Source: Trichuris trichiura
Lineage: Eukaryota; Nematoda; Enoplea; Trichinellida; Trichuridae
DNA: 64,000 nucleotides
Direction of reading: 5' to 3'
Assembly: GCA_037903355.1 (NCBI GenBank)
Contig: JBAJFE010000026.1
Coordinates: 4,650,001 to 4,714,000 of the forward strand
Positions 21,301 through 33,030 of this stretch are shown here, one piece after another. How positions within the stretch are numbered: position 1 is the stretch's first letter; each line of letters starts with the position of its first letter. The notes beneath the pieces were generated by a model. It was not told where the DNA came from, made no database searches, and saw only the letters and a program-made list of their open reading frames with translations. The position numbers and the translations under genes are program-made.

Positions 21301-22469
21301 GTTTCCAGAGTATTGTGTTGGCCGAGGCTAAGCGTTTCCTGCATTCTGCGGGAAGTTGGTTCTACGAAGTTACTCTCCAGTCACGGCTTAGCAGTATGCG
21401 AGTAAACCGCACTTTAAGAGCAGAAGGTCCTTGTAGGCTATACCGCCGGCTCTGGCACATTACACCCTCGAAATAACTTGACGTCTTGTCAAATGTCTTA
21501 AGCCTAGTGGTACGTTGGTTTTGTTAATAACATATGAGCGAACGGCGCTCTTATAGGATGGAGTTTCAGTGCTTTGATTTGTTAGTGGATAGTTTCAATT
21601 ATTTTGTTTTCCTCTCAGGATTAAGTCGCTAGGCTCGAGGAAAATTACATTTCCGCGTAAAACAGTGTTGCGCAAGGCCAAGGCCGATGTCGTCCCTCGG
21701 ATATGAGCCGTGTCAGCCGGCGGCGCGAAAACTGGCTGGAAATATCCACCGTGGGCCGCTGCTCTTTTTCCCGCCAATCACCCTTTTTGACCATTGACTA
21801 TAAGTACACTGCTTGTAGGATTACTCACGCCGGGTATTTTCCGGAGATCTGTAAGTATTCAAGAGGTGCGGTTATGGCAAGAACGAATCAACCGCGGTTT
21901 GCCCGTTGTGTACAATCCAAACGAGCATATACATCTTAGTGCAGTTTTGCTAAAGACATTCTTGCGCGAGCTGTCCGAGCCCGTCATGACTTTCAGTCTG
22001 TATGCTGAAATTTTGAAGTTTCATGGTAAGAGGAATTCTGTGACTGATTGGTTCACTAGTTGGCATGCTTCTTAAGGATCTCTGTTTGACGAAAGGGTTC
22101 AGCGTGCAAAAGAAATCGTGAACTCGTTACCTCCGGAAAACTACAATCTGCTGAAATTTTTGGTTCTATTTCTTGGCGAGGCATGCAGCATGGATTGGTC
22201 ATTTATTTTCTCATCAGCTGCGATTTCAGGTTGCCTATCATAGTGACGTCAATTTGATGAATGCAAGCAACTTAGCGTTGGTATTTGGACCAAACCTGGC
22301 TTGGCCAGGCGATCAACAAATTTCATTGCGTCAACTTGATGAGTTGAACGACTTCACGTGGCGCCTGATCGACAACGCTGTTGAAATATTCAACTCGCCG
22401 CTGGGTGAAACAAATCAAACAGGCAGTTTTGAAAGCACCTCTTTGGAACGGGATGTTAGTATTGCATAG
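18376..22469 (+). CDS. Sec14/CRAL-TRIO RhoGAP protein (ARHGAP1-like)
   Basis: Exons 18376-18499, 18560-18797, 18848-18979 and 19034-19219 splice in frame. They encode MSDTVKSLVG..., an acidic N-terminus, then a BCH/Sec14 domain: VVGDDKAGRPVVVFYAFRLP, YLIHVLDGFVEQDYSVIYFH, SLYIVHPTRLLRIIWAVFKP, KVFYVNYLHQL. This is the ARHGAP1/8 order. After a 2.4-kb intron an exon at 21619 continues (IKSLGSRKITFPRKTVLRKA) but meets TGA soon after. Further exons (about 21820-22025, 22077-22180, 22230-22469) give the RhoGAP domain: GIFRRS with the arginine finger, LSAVLLKTFLRELSEPVMTF, NLALVFGPNLAWP. It should stimulate GTP hydrolysis on Rho/Cdc42 GTPases and bind lipid or GTPase through the BCH domain. The link between 21698 and 21820 is unresolved; the first ~25 residues of the GAP domain are not found. 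The intron at 22181-22229 is GC-AG. Domain identity is firm, exon 5-6 is not. Confidence 0.85.
19220..21618 (+). other. Large intron of the ARHGAP1-like gene
   Basis: 2.4 kb between the donor GTAAGC at 19220 and the acceptor CTCTCAG at 21618. It holds the fold-back repeat at 19997-20104. Small frames on either strand show no domain. Confidence 0.6.
19997..20104. repeat. Fold-back pair of hammerhead-core-like units
   Basis: The left arm (CTTTCGGATCCACTCTTGG...CTCAGCGG) is the inverted, imperfect copy of the right arm (GGCTGAGAACGGCTCAAGAG, then TGGACCCGAAAGC). Arms are about 46 bp. The right unit has CTGAGAA where CTGANGA is expected. It lies in an intron, so it would be transcribed with the ARHGAP1-like gene. 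Confidence 0.65.
22181..22229 (+). other. 49-nt GC-AG intron in the RhoGAP domain
   Basis: Only a cut GAG|GCATGC...TTTCAG|GTT keeps the frame. It joins KFLVLFLGE to VAYHSDVNLM and restores the spacing usual in RhoGAP domains. GT donors nearby would delete six residues. Confidence 0.65.
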
Positions 22470-22535
22470 GGTGTACAACTCGTATATCCTGTTTTTTTAA
22501 CAAAAAATATAATCCTTTTACTGTTCTTCCGGAGC

Positions 22536-22564
22536 TTTCAAATTAGGCCGTAGCCCGTCTTCAG
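22536..22564 (-). repeat. Hammerhead-core-like unit in the 3' UTR
   Basis: On the minus strand it reads CTGAAGA, CGGGCTACGGCC..., TGAAAGCTCCGG. The box and the trailing AAAGCTCCGG are conserved; the second arm is degenerate. It lies 67-95 bp after the ARHGAP1-like stop. Confidence 0.55.
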
Positions 22565-22581
22565 CGGATAACCAAAGATCA

Positions 22582-22587
22582 AATAAA
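22582..22587 (+). terminator. Polyadenylation signal AATAAA for the ARHGAP1-like gene
   Basis: First AATAAA after the stop, 113 bp downstream, just beyond the repeat unit. Confidence 0.5.
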
Positions 22588-23528
22588 GGAGGGGTCTCTT
22601 TAAATCAGTTATTTGAAAATCCTTTGATTGGTTAGCTGTCTTTAACGGGGTAAATCTAAGTGCTGTGCAAGTAAGTTCACGTCACTATTGAATATCGTTC
22701 ACAATGATTTGAAGGCAATGATTGCAATGCGGAATCTATTAGCCCAGCCATACGCAGTGTCCGAACAATTGTGCAACCATAGAAGCAAGTGCTGTAGGAA
22801 AGATTGCATGCAAAACAACAGAGACGGAACAAAATAAGCATTATTGAAGTGCCGCTATCTAAATCTGGTGGGATAACACTTTGCCCGCAGCTGAGAATAG
22901 AAAAACAAAAATAATGAGACTTACTGACCTCTTTGAGGCGGACGGCCATAATTTAGCACTTAATTAGTGACAATTTCTCAGGCGCTTTGTTTCGAGTCTC
23001 GATGTTTCTCTATTTTGCGCGTATAGTACAATGCCATTTGATATAATCGCGGGTTTCTCAGAACCTCCCGCCCATTATAAGAGGGCAAACTGTAACTATT
23101 CTTTACAACTTCAGCTCACAATGGCGATAAGAGAAATCATCATACTACGCAACAGAAGCTTGATATCCTTTTTCCAAAACTCATAATGTATTTATTAGTA
23201 TGGAGAAGTGGAATTCACCGAAATTCACGAGTGCTCTTACCAAAACAACATTTTTAAACTTGCAGGCACAGAAACCAATTCTTACGATAGCAGGCTCAAT
23301 GGAATCACCTTCTGATGGAAAACATGGAGTCGTAGTGCATATGAATACCATTTGAAGTTCTTCATCCACGCTTTTGCTGCAGAGACGTACTTAAAGCACG
23401 GAACATCGCCATACAAGGTCAGAGAGCCTTCGCTTAATCATATAAATAACGCCAATGAAAAGACAATATAGCGACGCCATTACACCAAGCCCAACTGTAA
23501 ACAGCTCGTGCATACAGGCCCTTTGTCC
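22588..23528. other. Tail-to-tail intergenic region
   Basis: No gene lies between the ARHGAP1-like and COPA 3' ends. A minus-strand AATAAA (TTTATT at 23191-23196) is 330 bp past the COPA stop. Confidence 0.5.
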
Positions 23529-26500
23529 TTATTTTAATTGAACACTACTTATTGTCAAGCCTACGCAATTTTTGCCAATTTCTGAAACTTGGCACACCAC
23601 GCATGTTTGACCTGCATGTTCAGGCAGGTAAATGGCACCACAGAAGGAGCAAGTTGAACTTTCTTTCCCGCGGTAAATCGGTTTGCAGGTGATGGGGCAT
23701 ACGCTAAACGGGTTCAGCTCATCGTATTCCAGTAGTTCCTTGTCACTCATGTCCTTTTCGCAGGCGGCAAGAACACGACGCGCTTGTCGAGCCACTTCCG
23801 CACTTGGACCAAGTTCCAACAATCGACGACACATGGACGCGCACGTTTTGAAATTTTTCAATTTCAACATTAGACTTATTGACGTACGAAGGGTTAGAAT
23901 TTGGTGAGCAGGTTGAAGATGACAGTGGGTAAAATATGCAGCCATTTCAGCACAGCGAGCTTGATCTGCCAGCGTCTCTTTTGGCATTTCCTTACGTTTC
24001 AGTTCCATAGTAAGACCGATTAGATATTCGCGACAAATTTCAATCAGCTGCTGAGCGTCCAGAACATCTTGCCTGTTATCCACAACAAGCAATGGAATGC
24101 TCAAAAGCAGGGCGCGGAAGCTGTCCACCGCGTCAGCGAATTTCCCTGTCGTTGTCAGTTGATAGCACGACTGAAAATCACGTGGTACAACATGAAGTTG
24201 GGAAAACTGTTAGTACTCTAACCTGTAGCTGATTGGCCAAATCACTTAATTTTGTACCTACAGGTGGTAGGCAGTTCTTGTCTACCGGATCCTTCCAATT
24301 TTTCAATGGATAGGCAAATGATGGACCAACGGAAGGTATTCCACAATACGAAACGCGACTTCGGGAATATCCCATGATGAAATGATTACGGAAAGGTGAA
24401 AAGTTGACTACTCCAATCTGGTCGTGCAACAGCCTATTAAAGGGATTCTGTGAAATAGAAATGGCACTGAAAATGCAAATCAGATCACCTGAATGCAGTT
24501 TCGAAACTTCCTGCCATGACATGATGAACAACAAGGCGACTATTATTTATCCAGTGACTGCTGACCGGCATTCCTCGGCTTGGCGGTACGTATATTCCGG
24601 TACCCGTGCCGTCACCTTGTGTTTTCCTTACATTTGCTTTCTCTAGCAAATCTGGAGGCAACTCTAGATCTGCCTCCACTTCCCAACCACCTTCCTCGCC
24701 TGTCACAACTTCTGCTGGCACATCAGACTTTACCGCTTTAGAGACCTCCGAAAACTCTTCGCCCTCCTCATCATATAGCATGTCTGCTTCGGAACACCAT
24801 CCCTCGCCAACCTCAGCGACATCTTCGGCAGCAGCTAACAATGTGCTAGAAAGAATGCCACCTTTTCCACCTTTGTCGAGCTCAGCTGAAACACATTCCC
24901 TGTAAGCACACGCAGACTACAACGTCACAAGACAATGTATACATGAAGTTGGTTGCATTAAATCGGGAAAATTTATAAACAATTTATCGCGGAAAGTATG
25001 CCATATTTATGCTGCGACGCGACAGGGAAATCTTACATACTACGTGGGGTGAAAAAACCAAAAATAAAAGAAGCAACGCGGACTCTAATCATTACAAACG
25101 TGCTAGGATATCCAGCTTTACCTTCGAACAAGCCTCTGGAAACGGACAATAAAGGCCAATTATCTTTGCAGTTGCCCACAGGTGGGGGTGGAATCAGCAA
25201 CGCTCCATCGCGGCTTACATTCGGGATTGGCAATCCGAGGTTTTCGATTTCGGATGCTAAACTTGACGCCTCGTCGTCCAGGCCGTGAACAGCAGCTGTA
25301 ACGTAGGCTAGAGGAGTTAGTTTGTTTTCCTTAAGGATCTTGACTCGCTCCCTGATGTCGCCAAGAAACAGCGCAACTTGAAATTGACCGCACGTGTCCT
25401 TCCTCAGTTCGGCAATTTTCATCATCTTGCGCAGCTTTTCCCTGTTGCCAGTAATAACGTACAAAAAGGTCAGCTTTTCAAAATTTTTCATCCGCTGATA
25501 AGCAGTTTCCACCATTTGATGGTTCCCCTAAGCAGAGAAAGGGTTATAAGCTTCACAAGATGCCGAAAGATAAGTACGCGCTACCTGCAGCAAAGCTGCT
25601 GTTGCCAAAGCATCCCAGCAAGCTCTGTCGTCCAACACTTTTGCCGAGTCAAACGCAACATTAAGATTGCTACATTCCAAGGCCAGTCCGAAGCGTGTTT
25701 TTTCGTCTTTGACAAAATGTAAAGCAATCTCGGGGTAACCCTTCTTTTGCAAATATCCAATGATTGATTGTCCAACCAGGTTGCAATGACGAACCATATT
25801 CAGTACCTCATCCTGACGGCGATTGATAAGAGCTAACTTAAACTTGTACTCTGTCGGATCGAAAGGGATCAACTTTGATTGCGCGTCTCGCCTAAGAAAG
25901 AGAGAAGATTGAAACTAAATGCCCTGAACGCCGTTTTCAACTCATGATACCCAAGACAAATTAAACTGTTGCTGGTTACGAAGGTTATGTACAGCGGGAC
26001 GTCAAGGGTTCGAACAATGCCGCCGTCTCCGTTGACTATTAGGTACTTGATGTGATTGCTTGTAGTGTATATAAACACCTCATTTTTATCCCAAGCGCCA
26101 GATTTGACTCGGTTGCTCTCGTGCGTCGAACATAAGGTATGAAGTCGCTTGTTCACAATCATCAAACAATGCTTGCTCAGCAATGCCGCAACGGACATAT
26201 CCGCCGACCAAACAACGTACTTGACCTTTACGAAATACATTAGACGCTATTTTTAAGGGTCAGCTAACAGACCTTGGAGCATTTGACGCTGGCCAGCTCG
26301 TGCTTCTGCTGAACATCGAATAAAGTCAATCCGTCCGGTTGGCGCAACAAAAGCAATCCAGGTCCTCCGTAAAATATTTCATCGCATAGAGGAACTTCAA
26401 TTTTTTTAGAAACTTCATTTTTCAAATTCTTTAGCAAGATAGTGTGCGAGCGGTCAAGAACTGCATACCTAAAGCAAGAAATCATGAGTAGTTGTTGCTT

Positions 26501-29477
26501 CACCTACAGAAGAGGAACTAAACTGGTAATGGTTGCGCGGCTAAACTTAGGCCTTCTCTTGTCATGCTAGCACTACACTATCAATAGCCTTCTCAGATTT
26601 CTATCCAACTTTCGTTGGTAAGCCGTTAAAATAATTCTGTCACACAATGCTTTTCGTGGACAGATTGTCAATCTGTCGAGGAAGAAAAAGGATTTATTTG
26701 TTCATACATGAGCATTAAAATGGAGCTATTTTACTGTTTATATTGGGAATTACTACTAATGAAGATAGAATGTCATTTGTTCCAAAACTTTTGATTGCAG
26801 AGGCTGAAATACGCTTTTTTCTACGTTAAACAATGATGAACTTAATAATGAAGCGCTCCATTCACGGTTGGTTTATTCAACTTGTTTTACGTCACAGAAG
26901 AAAGTAGAAATGCAGTCTGATTGCAGTGGCTCAGCAGTCATCAAGAAAATGGCTCATCAAAGCAGCAGCCATACGGTTTTATAAGATTACATTACAGGCC
27001 ATTCGAAGTCGTATGGCAACTTCATTGCATAACCTGCTCGAGCAAGTATTTACGATTTCTGGCGTTAGTTCGTATTGTCTAGCTTTGATGGACGATAATA
27101 TATCAGGAATAATGAATGATCTGAGCACTATATTGTACTGGAGAGTATTAGGCAATATATCGAATGCTAATCGGATGTAAACAAATGCCAGGCGAGTGGA
27201 CCTGTCTACACACAGGCTGAACCGGCAAAATTTAATATGACCTGCTTCTTCATACAATGTTCTGCCTAAAATTTACATGTCCACTTATTCGGCGACGAAT
27301 ACGTTGGGGCACCTGCAGCACTTTTAATTACATCTCATTCTGACTTTGCCCAGCCCTCCTTAAGACACCCACAAACGTGATAAACAAACCTTACGTGCAT
27401 CCTCAAGCTAAGCTTACCTGTTTCTAGCAATCCAAACTGCGCTAAGGCCTTGACTGCGCTTAATTTCTGTACATTCTGGCGTAGTACCTGTACCGCTAGC
27501 TGCTTCCGTCGGTAGAACACAATGTTCGAAAACGCCACTTTCAGGTTGCAAAGGTACCCTTGTCACCAGTAGAATACTGTTCTCAGCCGGATTGTACGAC
27601 AGAGAAAATGGTGGATTCTGAGCTTTGCCTCGAAGCTGTGCTACGGCTACATCTTTATTGTTTTCCAAATTTAGCCGCCGTAAAACGCGTTCCTGCAAAA
27701 ATTTAAACAATAGGTAAGTGCATCAGTAGCGGTGCTTTCCTAGCAATGATTACAAGTGGTTATAGACGAACAAAAAAGCCAAAGCAGTAACCGAACGGTT
27801 CAAGCATTAGGTTCTTTTACTCTTATCAGCTACAGTCAAACAATGAGAAAAGCAAAACTTTTTATACTGCGTTTGTCCGTCGACAGCTTTGCAAGAGGAT
27901 ACAATGCATTATTACGTTGTGATTCAGATTCTTCAAAGTATAAAGATAATGATGAAGTTATACGGCACCGTTAGAAAGAAGTCACTCTGCATGTACCAAA
28001 CGAGCGCTCACTGATAGAGCATTTATGAACTTATATTACTATCTCCGAAATGAGAAAGTTAAAAAAAAATTAACAAAGCAAACTTACCTTCATATAATAG
28101 ACGAAATTCCGGTATACAGCAAAGACCGGTCGCTCACGCTCTATTTTGAATATGATCATGCCGCTGTCATGCCCAGCGGCGAATAGATTTAGACTTGGAT
28201 GACTCGTAAGCACCCAAAAGCGGTCGCTTTCTTGACGAAAAGTGTGCAAGCAAGTTCTTTTATGGAAATCCCATACTCTTATAGTTTTATCTTCCGAGTC
28301 GGAAAGAATAAGGTCAGCGCGTGGATGAAACAGTGCGCAGGACACATTGTTGAGGTGACCACGACATGTGTCTACCTAAAATTGTCATCCCAATATAATC
28401 TCATCCGCTATATGAAAGGATAGATTGCAGAAAATTAATAACAAACGGTAACGCTATTATTAATGATAATTAATGACTGAGTTGTACCCTTCTAAGATCA
28501 GTTAAAAAAGTTTAAAACATTAGAAATGAAAATCACCTCCCAAACTTTGGCGTCGTTGTAGCGCCACAGTTTCATCTGACGATCATCAGCAGCAGATATA
28601 ACCAAAGCCATTGAAGGATGAAAGCTAACCCAGTTGACTCCACGATCGTGACCTTCAAGAACGTGTTTGACAACTACATCTGGATGGCCGAAAAGGTCTG
28701 CTTGACCGCTTGTGCGCGCGATTCGTTCATCGAATGTTGCAGGCCCGGGCGCAACGTTCTTTTTACGAAGGCCTGATATGTCCCACAAGCGAACAGTTTG
28801 ATCCAGAGATGCACTGGCAACAAGATCTTCCGTCGGGTGGAATTGTGCACACATAACATAATGGTTATGACCGGTCAATATGGCTATACTGTTTCTTGAC
28901 TGCCAGTTCCATATTCGTATGGTTTGATCGTCTGAGGCGCTAACAATCCACGGATACTGTTTATGAAAGAATGTCGTTCGCACGTAGTCCAAATGACCAA
29001 GCAAAGTAAAAAGGCAACGTCGATGCTTGTAATTCCATACCTGAAGAAACGAGATAAGGCTTACTGAACTGCATAGGATACGTTGAGGTAGTAACTCACC
29101 TTTACTTTATAATCATCTCCTCCTGAAACGAAAATTGGTTGCTGTGAATGGAAGCAAATACCACGTACAGGCCCCTCATGCTCGTCGAACTTGTCAATCA
29201 TCACAGACATTCGGTAATCCCATAACTGTATGATGCCGCTATGCAAACTGGCTAGTATCCATGGACGAACAGGGTGAAAAGATAAACCTAAATGGTTGAC
29301 ATTTGAGCACTACACTTCAGCAAATTTCTAAACAGCAAAAAAATCGGCTACGCTGTATGCTTTTTTTACAAAGATTGAACTAAAGAAGATCAATAGAAGA
29401 GGACTAGCGAATTATGTTTTGCTTCGGGCATACTCACCCTTCACCCTGGCAGATTTTGATTCGAACTTCTTTAGCAT
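23529..29477 (-). CDS. copa-1: Coatomer subunit alpha (alpha-COP)
   Basis: Twelve minus-strand exons (29438-29477, 29100-29287, 28537-29040, 28088-28375, 27418-27692, 26273-26468, 25942-26225, 25585-25891, 25122-25527, 24489-24885, 24223-24433, 23529-24170) join to one frame of 1,245 residues, close to human COPA (1,224). The start [19 protein letters not shown] is the universal alpha-COP start. Residues 1-320 form the first WD40 propeller ([50 protein letters not shown]). A second propeller follows ([41 protein letters not shown]). Next come the solenoid ([42 protein letters not shown]), an acidic linker, and the COPI C-terminal domain ([43 protein letters not shown], ending [16 protein letters not shown]). 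It coats Golgi-to-ER vesicles, the propellers binding dilysine cargo. One intron (26469-27417) is 949 nt; the others are short. Confidence 0.95.
26469..27417 (-). other. 949-nt intron of the coatomer alpha gene
   Basis: It joins AGAAACAG to GTATGCAGTTC (ARNRYAVLD). Nothing recognisable lies within it. Confidence 0.7.
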
Positions 29478-30243
29478 GTCCCAAGCAGCCGACAAGACTG
29501 ATCACCAAGTCTGCAGGTCTACTGTATTGGCTGACAGTGCTCACGTTCAGAGTAAACCAGTGTTGAATAGATGGGTCTCAGTAGCTTTGTTTAACTTACC
29601 TCGATGAGCTACATTATTCAAGCACACGTGTATAAACAGTAGAATTAATAGAGTTCCGTACCATGCAAGCTTTTTTACACTCTTTTGACATGTTAAGCAT
29701 TTAGTACGTTTCTTATATCGACGAGCTAAAGCGTGTCTTGTCGCTGCGGTAAGAATTCTGCTCATGTACATCCCATTAATGAGCTATTCCTACGCTCATT
29801 CGGGCTCTTTTGGCCGAATGTTCTTTGCTGAAGGTCGTACTTTGCTACTAACAGTACTGAACAGCGACTTCATATTTCTTTACCGAAGACAGCACAACGT
29901 AGTTTCAAAACGTTGGTTTTTTTGCGGGCTCCCGTTTAGCCATACTTTTTTTCCGTAATAATGTACAAGGCAAAATCAAACTTCGTTTTGCTGTAGCTTA
30001 GAAACGCACTAAGGCTGACGTAGACAACGCAGCGTAAACTTTACGATGCAGCGTTTAGTTTGACGTAAAATAGTGTTGCGCATAAGTATTAAAGGCAGGA
30101 AGTCGTTGTTAGTTTAAGCCTGAGCCACTTTAAAATCAGAAAGCAGTAGTAATGTGGGCTTGTTTGGGCATTTTAATCGTTTAGTGCTCATTACGACCCG
30201 CTATTGCAGTTAACGTGCGCATGTGATAATAAGCTTAGTTCAA
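29478..30243. promoter_or_regulatory. Divergent promoter region, COPA / histidine phosphatase
   Basis: The two start codons face away from each other across 766 bp. I see no clear TATA box or repeated motif. Small frames inside (29547-29771, 29764-29958) have no support. Confidence 0.4.
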
Positions 30244-31193
30244 ATGGCGACAGATAACACTATCAGACGTGTGCTACTTGTTAGACATGGAGAAAGAATG
30301 GACTCCATAGATCCCGAGTGGTTGAAATGGTACGGCAAACAACAGTCTAGTAATGGTAACGTTCCGAAAAGCCTGCCGCCACTAGCTGAGCCTGACAAAC
30401 CGATTGGCTTGGATGGAAGGAGTGACCCCCCTTTAACCGTTCTGGGAACACATATAGCAGAATTGGTTGGCGGTTACGTGGCGAAATCTGGATTCCGCAT
30501 TGATACTGTTTTCTGCTCTCCTGCATTTCGTTGTGTTATGACGGCGCATCATTTACTGACTGGTGAAAATGATTAATGTAATTCTTGTTTTCTGTAGTTT
30601 GCCCTTTCGTAGGATACGCGAAGGTGCTTTCGACTGAAGAACCCATTGCCATTAAAATAAAACTAGAGCCTGGGTGGTATGAATGGGGTTTCGAACAAAC
30701 AGTTTTCGTACCTGCATTTCTGCAAGCGGATAATTTGACCAAACTTTGCGGCTACAACATTGATTTGCAGTACAAGTAAGCGTAGTAGAAGATCTTTTTT
30801 GCTGCTTATCGTTTGTTTAGACCGATATTTGATTTGCAAAATCTTGATCCAATGGAAACATACACGGATTTTCAAGAACGCTGCAAAACGGTTGTAAAGG
30901 GGATGCTAGAAAATTGCAAAGGCCCACCAGCTCCTCAGATTGTATGTGTAACCCACGCACCCTGCATGGATGCTTTTCAGCACGCCAAGAATGCTCCTGT
31001 ACGAGAGTACAAAACCTGGAGCAGGATGATTCCGCTTGTACCCTACCTTGGCATGCTATTGTGGGAAGAAATTCCTGAAAAGGGATGGTGCTTATCTCCA
31101 CCTCCAGTGGAAAGTGTTTGTTACTCAGGCAATCCCACAATGGATATACAAAACTATTTAAACGGATTCCCTTTGAACGGGAAAACAGCGTAA
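30244..31193 (+). CDS. UBASH3/ecdysteroid-phosphate-phosphatase-like histidine phosphatase
   Basis: Three exons (30244-30562, 30613-30775, 30821-31193) with introns of 50 and 45 nt give 284 residues. The frame starts MATDNTIRRVLLVRHGERMD: RHG holds the phospho-accepting His. Further family marks are SDPPLTVLGTHIA, DTVFCSPAFRCVMTAHHLL (second Arg), LEPGWYEWG (conserved acidic region) and VCVTHAPCMDAF (second catalytic His). WLKWYGKQ and LEPGWYEW are typical of the UBASH3/TULA C-terminal phosphatase and its stand-alone insect and nematode relatives, rather than glycolytic mutases. Those proteins remove phosphate from phosphotyrosine or, in insects, from ecdysteroid phosphates; the substrate here is unknown. 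UBA and SH3 domains are absent. It is head to head with COPA. Confidence 0.85.
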
Positions 31194-31237
31194 TATTATT
31201 AACATTACTGCCAGACTGGTCGCGCTTGATAATGAAA

Positions 31238-31243
31238 AATAAA
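31238..31243 (+). terminator. Polyadenylation signal AATAAA
   Basis: 45 bp after the histidine phosphatase stop. Confidence 0.6.
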
Positions 31244-32063
31244 GAGCATAGCCTAAAAGCGAATTTCCTGGCAGTCATTTTGATGTAGTTCACGTATCAC
31301 TTACAAGCTGAAAGCTGCACACAGAAGTTATATAGCATTAAAGTGTAAATGTTAAATAGGTTTAAATCAAATTAGATGTAGAACTTTCCATCTTCGATTT
31401 CCAGTCATAATTCTAATCATTTCACCTTTACTGCCGTGATTTTACAACACTGGCAACCTAACGGAAGGAAGGAAGGCCATGACCGTTTAATCGTAAAGCA
31501 TTCTCTTCGCAGTCTAGAACTCATCCACACAGCTCTTTTAATGGAAGAGGGCTAGACTGAAATTACTTCCTATCCTTTTAGTACAACAAGTAACTTGAAA
31601 CTAAGCCTGAAGCGGCAAAAATGTCTGCGTAGAACGACGTTGAAGTAATATACAACTAACTGGACGTATACTGAACAACCTACGGCCGTTATGTAACAGA
31701 CGACGTCCATAAATGGTGACACTGTTTAGGCAGATATGCAAATTAACTGGAAAGCATTGCACTTTTACTTCAAAGACTGTTCAGTGTTTGTCATCAGTTT
31801 CTGCTATGTAGTTATGCGCTGATATTCAAGAAAAACGATTTGTTCGAACGCGTCTTTTTCAATGTTTCTAGCGAGGACCACGAGTAGTGACAGTGATGGT
31901 GAAACATGGAGTAGTTTCCTAGTCCCTTAATGTAACAATTTCTTAAGTTACCACGGGATTAGAGAACCAGGATATCTCCAGTTAACCAAGCTCTTCAACT
32001 CCGTTTTACACGTTTTTTAGCCTTTCATACGAACAGTTGCATTGTGCCTGTTAGCCTGCTGTA

Positions 32064-32407
32064 CAGTAAAACCACGTACATCGCGAGGGTCGCGTTCCGG
32101 TCCCCCCTCCGCGAATTGTGGACGAGATACGAACAAAGACCTATAAGCGCTTGTCTTCATACATTAAACACGTCAAATAAATTAAACTTTCAGGTAATAA
32201 ACAGTATAGTACTGTAACGTACATGGTAAATGAATACTCGCAGTAAGGGTTCACGGAAGTTTTAGTTCCTATCAGTCACACACTTACAGTGAGAGAAGTG
32301 CAATTAAGTTTCACAAACTTAAGTGACTTGTTGACGCTTAAGCTTAGGGTAAACGGAAGCAGAAAAAATCCGTGAATTCGGAAGCGCGAATTTGCGAGGT
32401 TTTACGG
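32064..32407. mobile_element. 344-bp MITE, Tigger/pogo style
   Basis: It begins CAGTAAAACC and ends GGTTTTACGG (inverted, 9 of 10 matched), with TA on both sides (32062-32063, 32408-32409). Just inside, both ends carry CGCGAATT / AATTCGCG-type text. There is no coding capacity. TA duplication and CAGT ends fit pogo/Tigger non-autonomous elements. Confidence 0.6.
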
Positions 32408-32940
32408 TACTATGCTCATCTTAACGCTTCAAGCCTTAAATCGATTTCGTAGGTTGACAGTACGTTGGATTTTGGCATTTGGCAACACCTTCAAGTAGAT
32501 CAAGTAAATCTCTTCTTTCAGCTTTGGATTCAGAAGTGCGGTAGCAGGGCCCGTTCGGCTGATATCGAGATCATGTTGAGCTGCTAAAGAAAGGAACGGG
32601 CGAAGCCATGTATGGCTTAGGATATGTGCAAAGGTGTTTTCATAGGCAGTGGCGAATATCCTTTGGCTACCAACTGTGCTGTCAGTCTTTCGACGGTGCT
32701 ACCCTGATTTTGATAGACATCTTCCTATTAAGTAGGCTGCGAATTTTTTAGGAGTGATTCCTCTGATGACATCAATTCTTTGTCATTGGCAGCTAACCAA
32801 TTAAATGGATTTGGACGACAGACTGCAGCCACATAGCTCACGAAATCATGTTGTAAGTACGCAGCGTTGTAACGGGTTCATAATTTTTCGCGGTAAAGTT
32901 TACGTATGGTAAGACCTGTTGGTAACCAATTTTTTACTTC

Positions 32941-33030
32941 GGAGCTTCCATGTCAACCTTTAGCCCGTCCTCAGCGGCAAGGATTAGTCTTTATCTCTGA
33001 AGACTGGATAGCAGTGGACTCAAAAGCGCT
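32941..33030. repeat. Hammerhead-core-like divergent pair (degenerate)
   Basis: The minus unit (32974 to 32945) reads CTGAGGACGGGCTAAAGG...GGAAGCTCC. The plus unit starts CTGAAGA at 32997 and ends CTCAAAAGCGCT. Same orientation and spacing as the other pairs. Confidence 0.5.
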
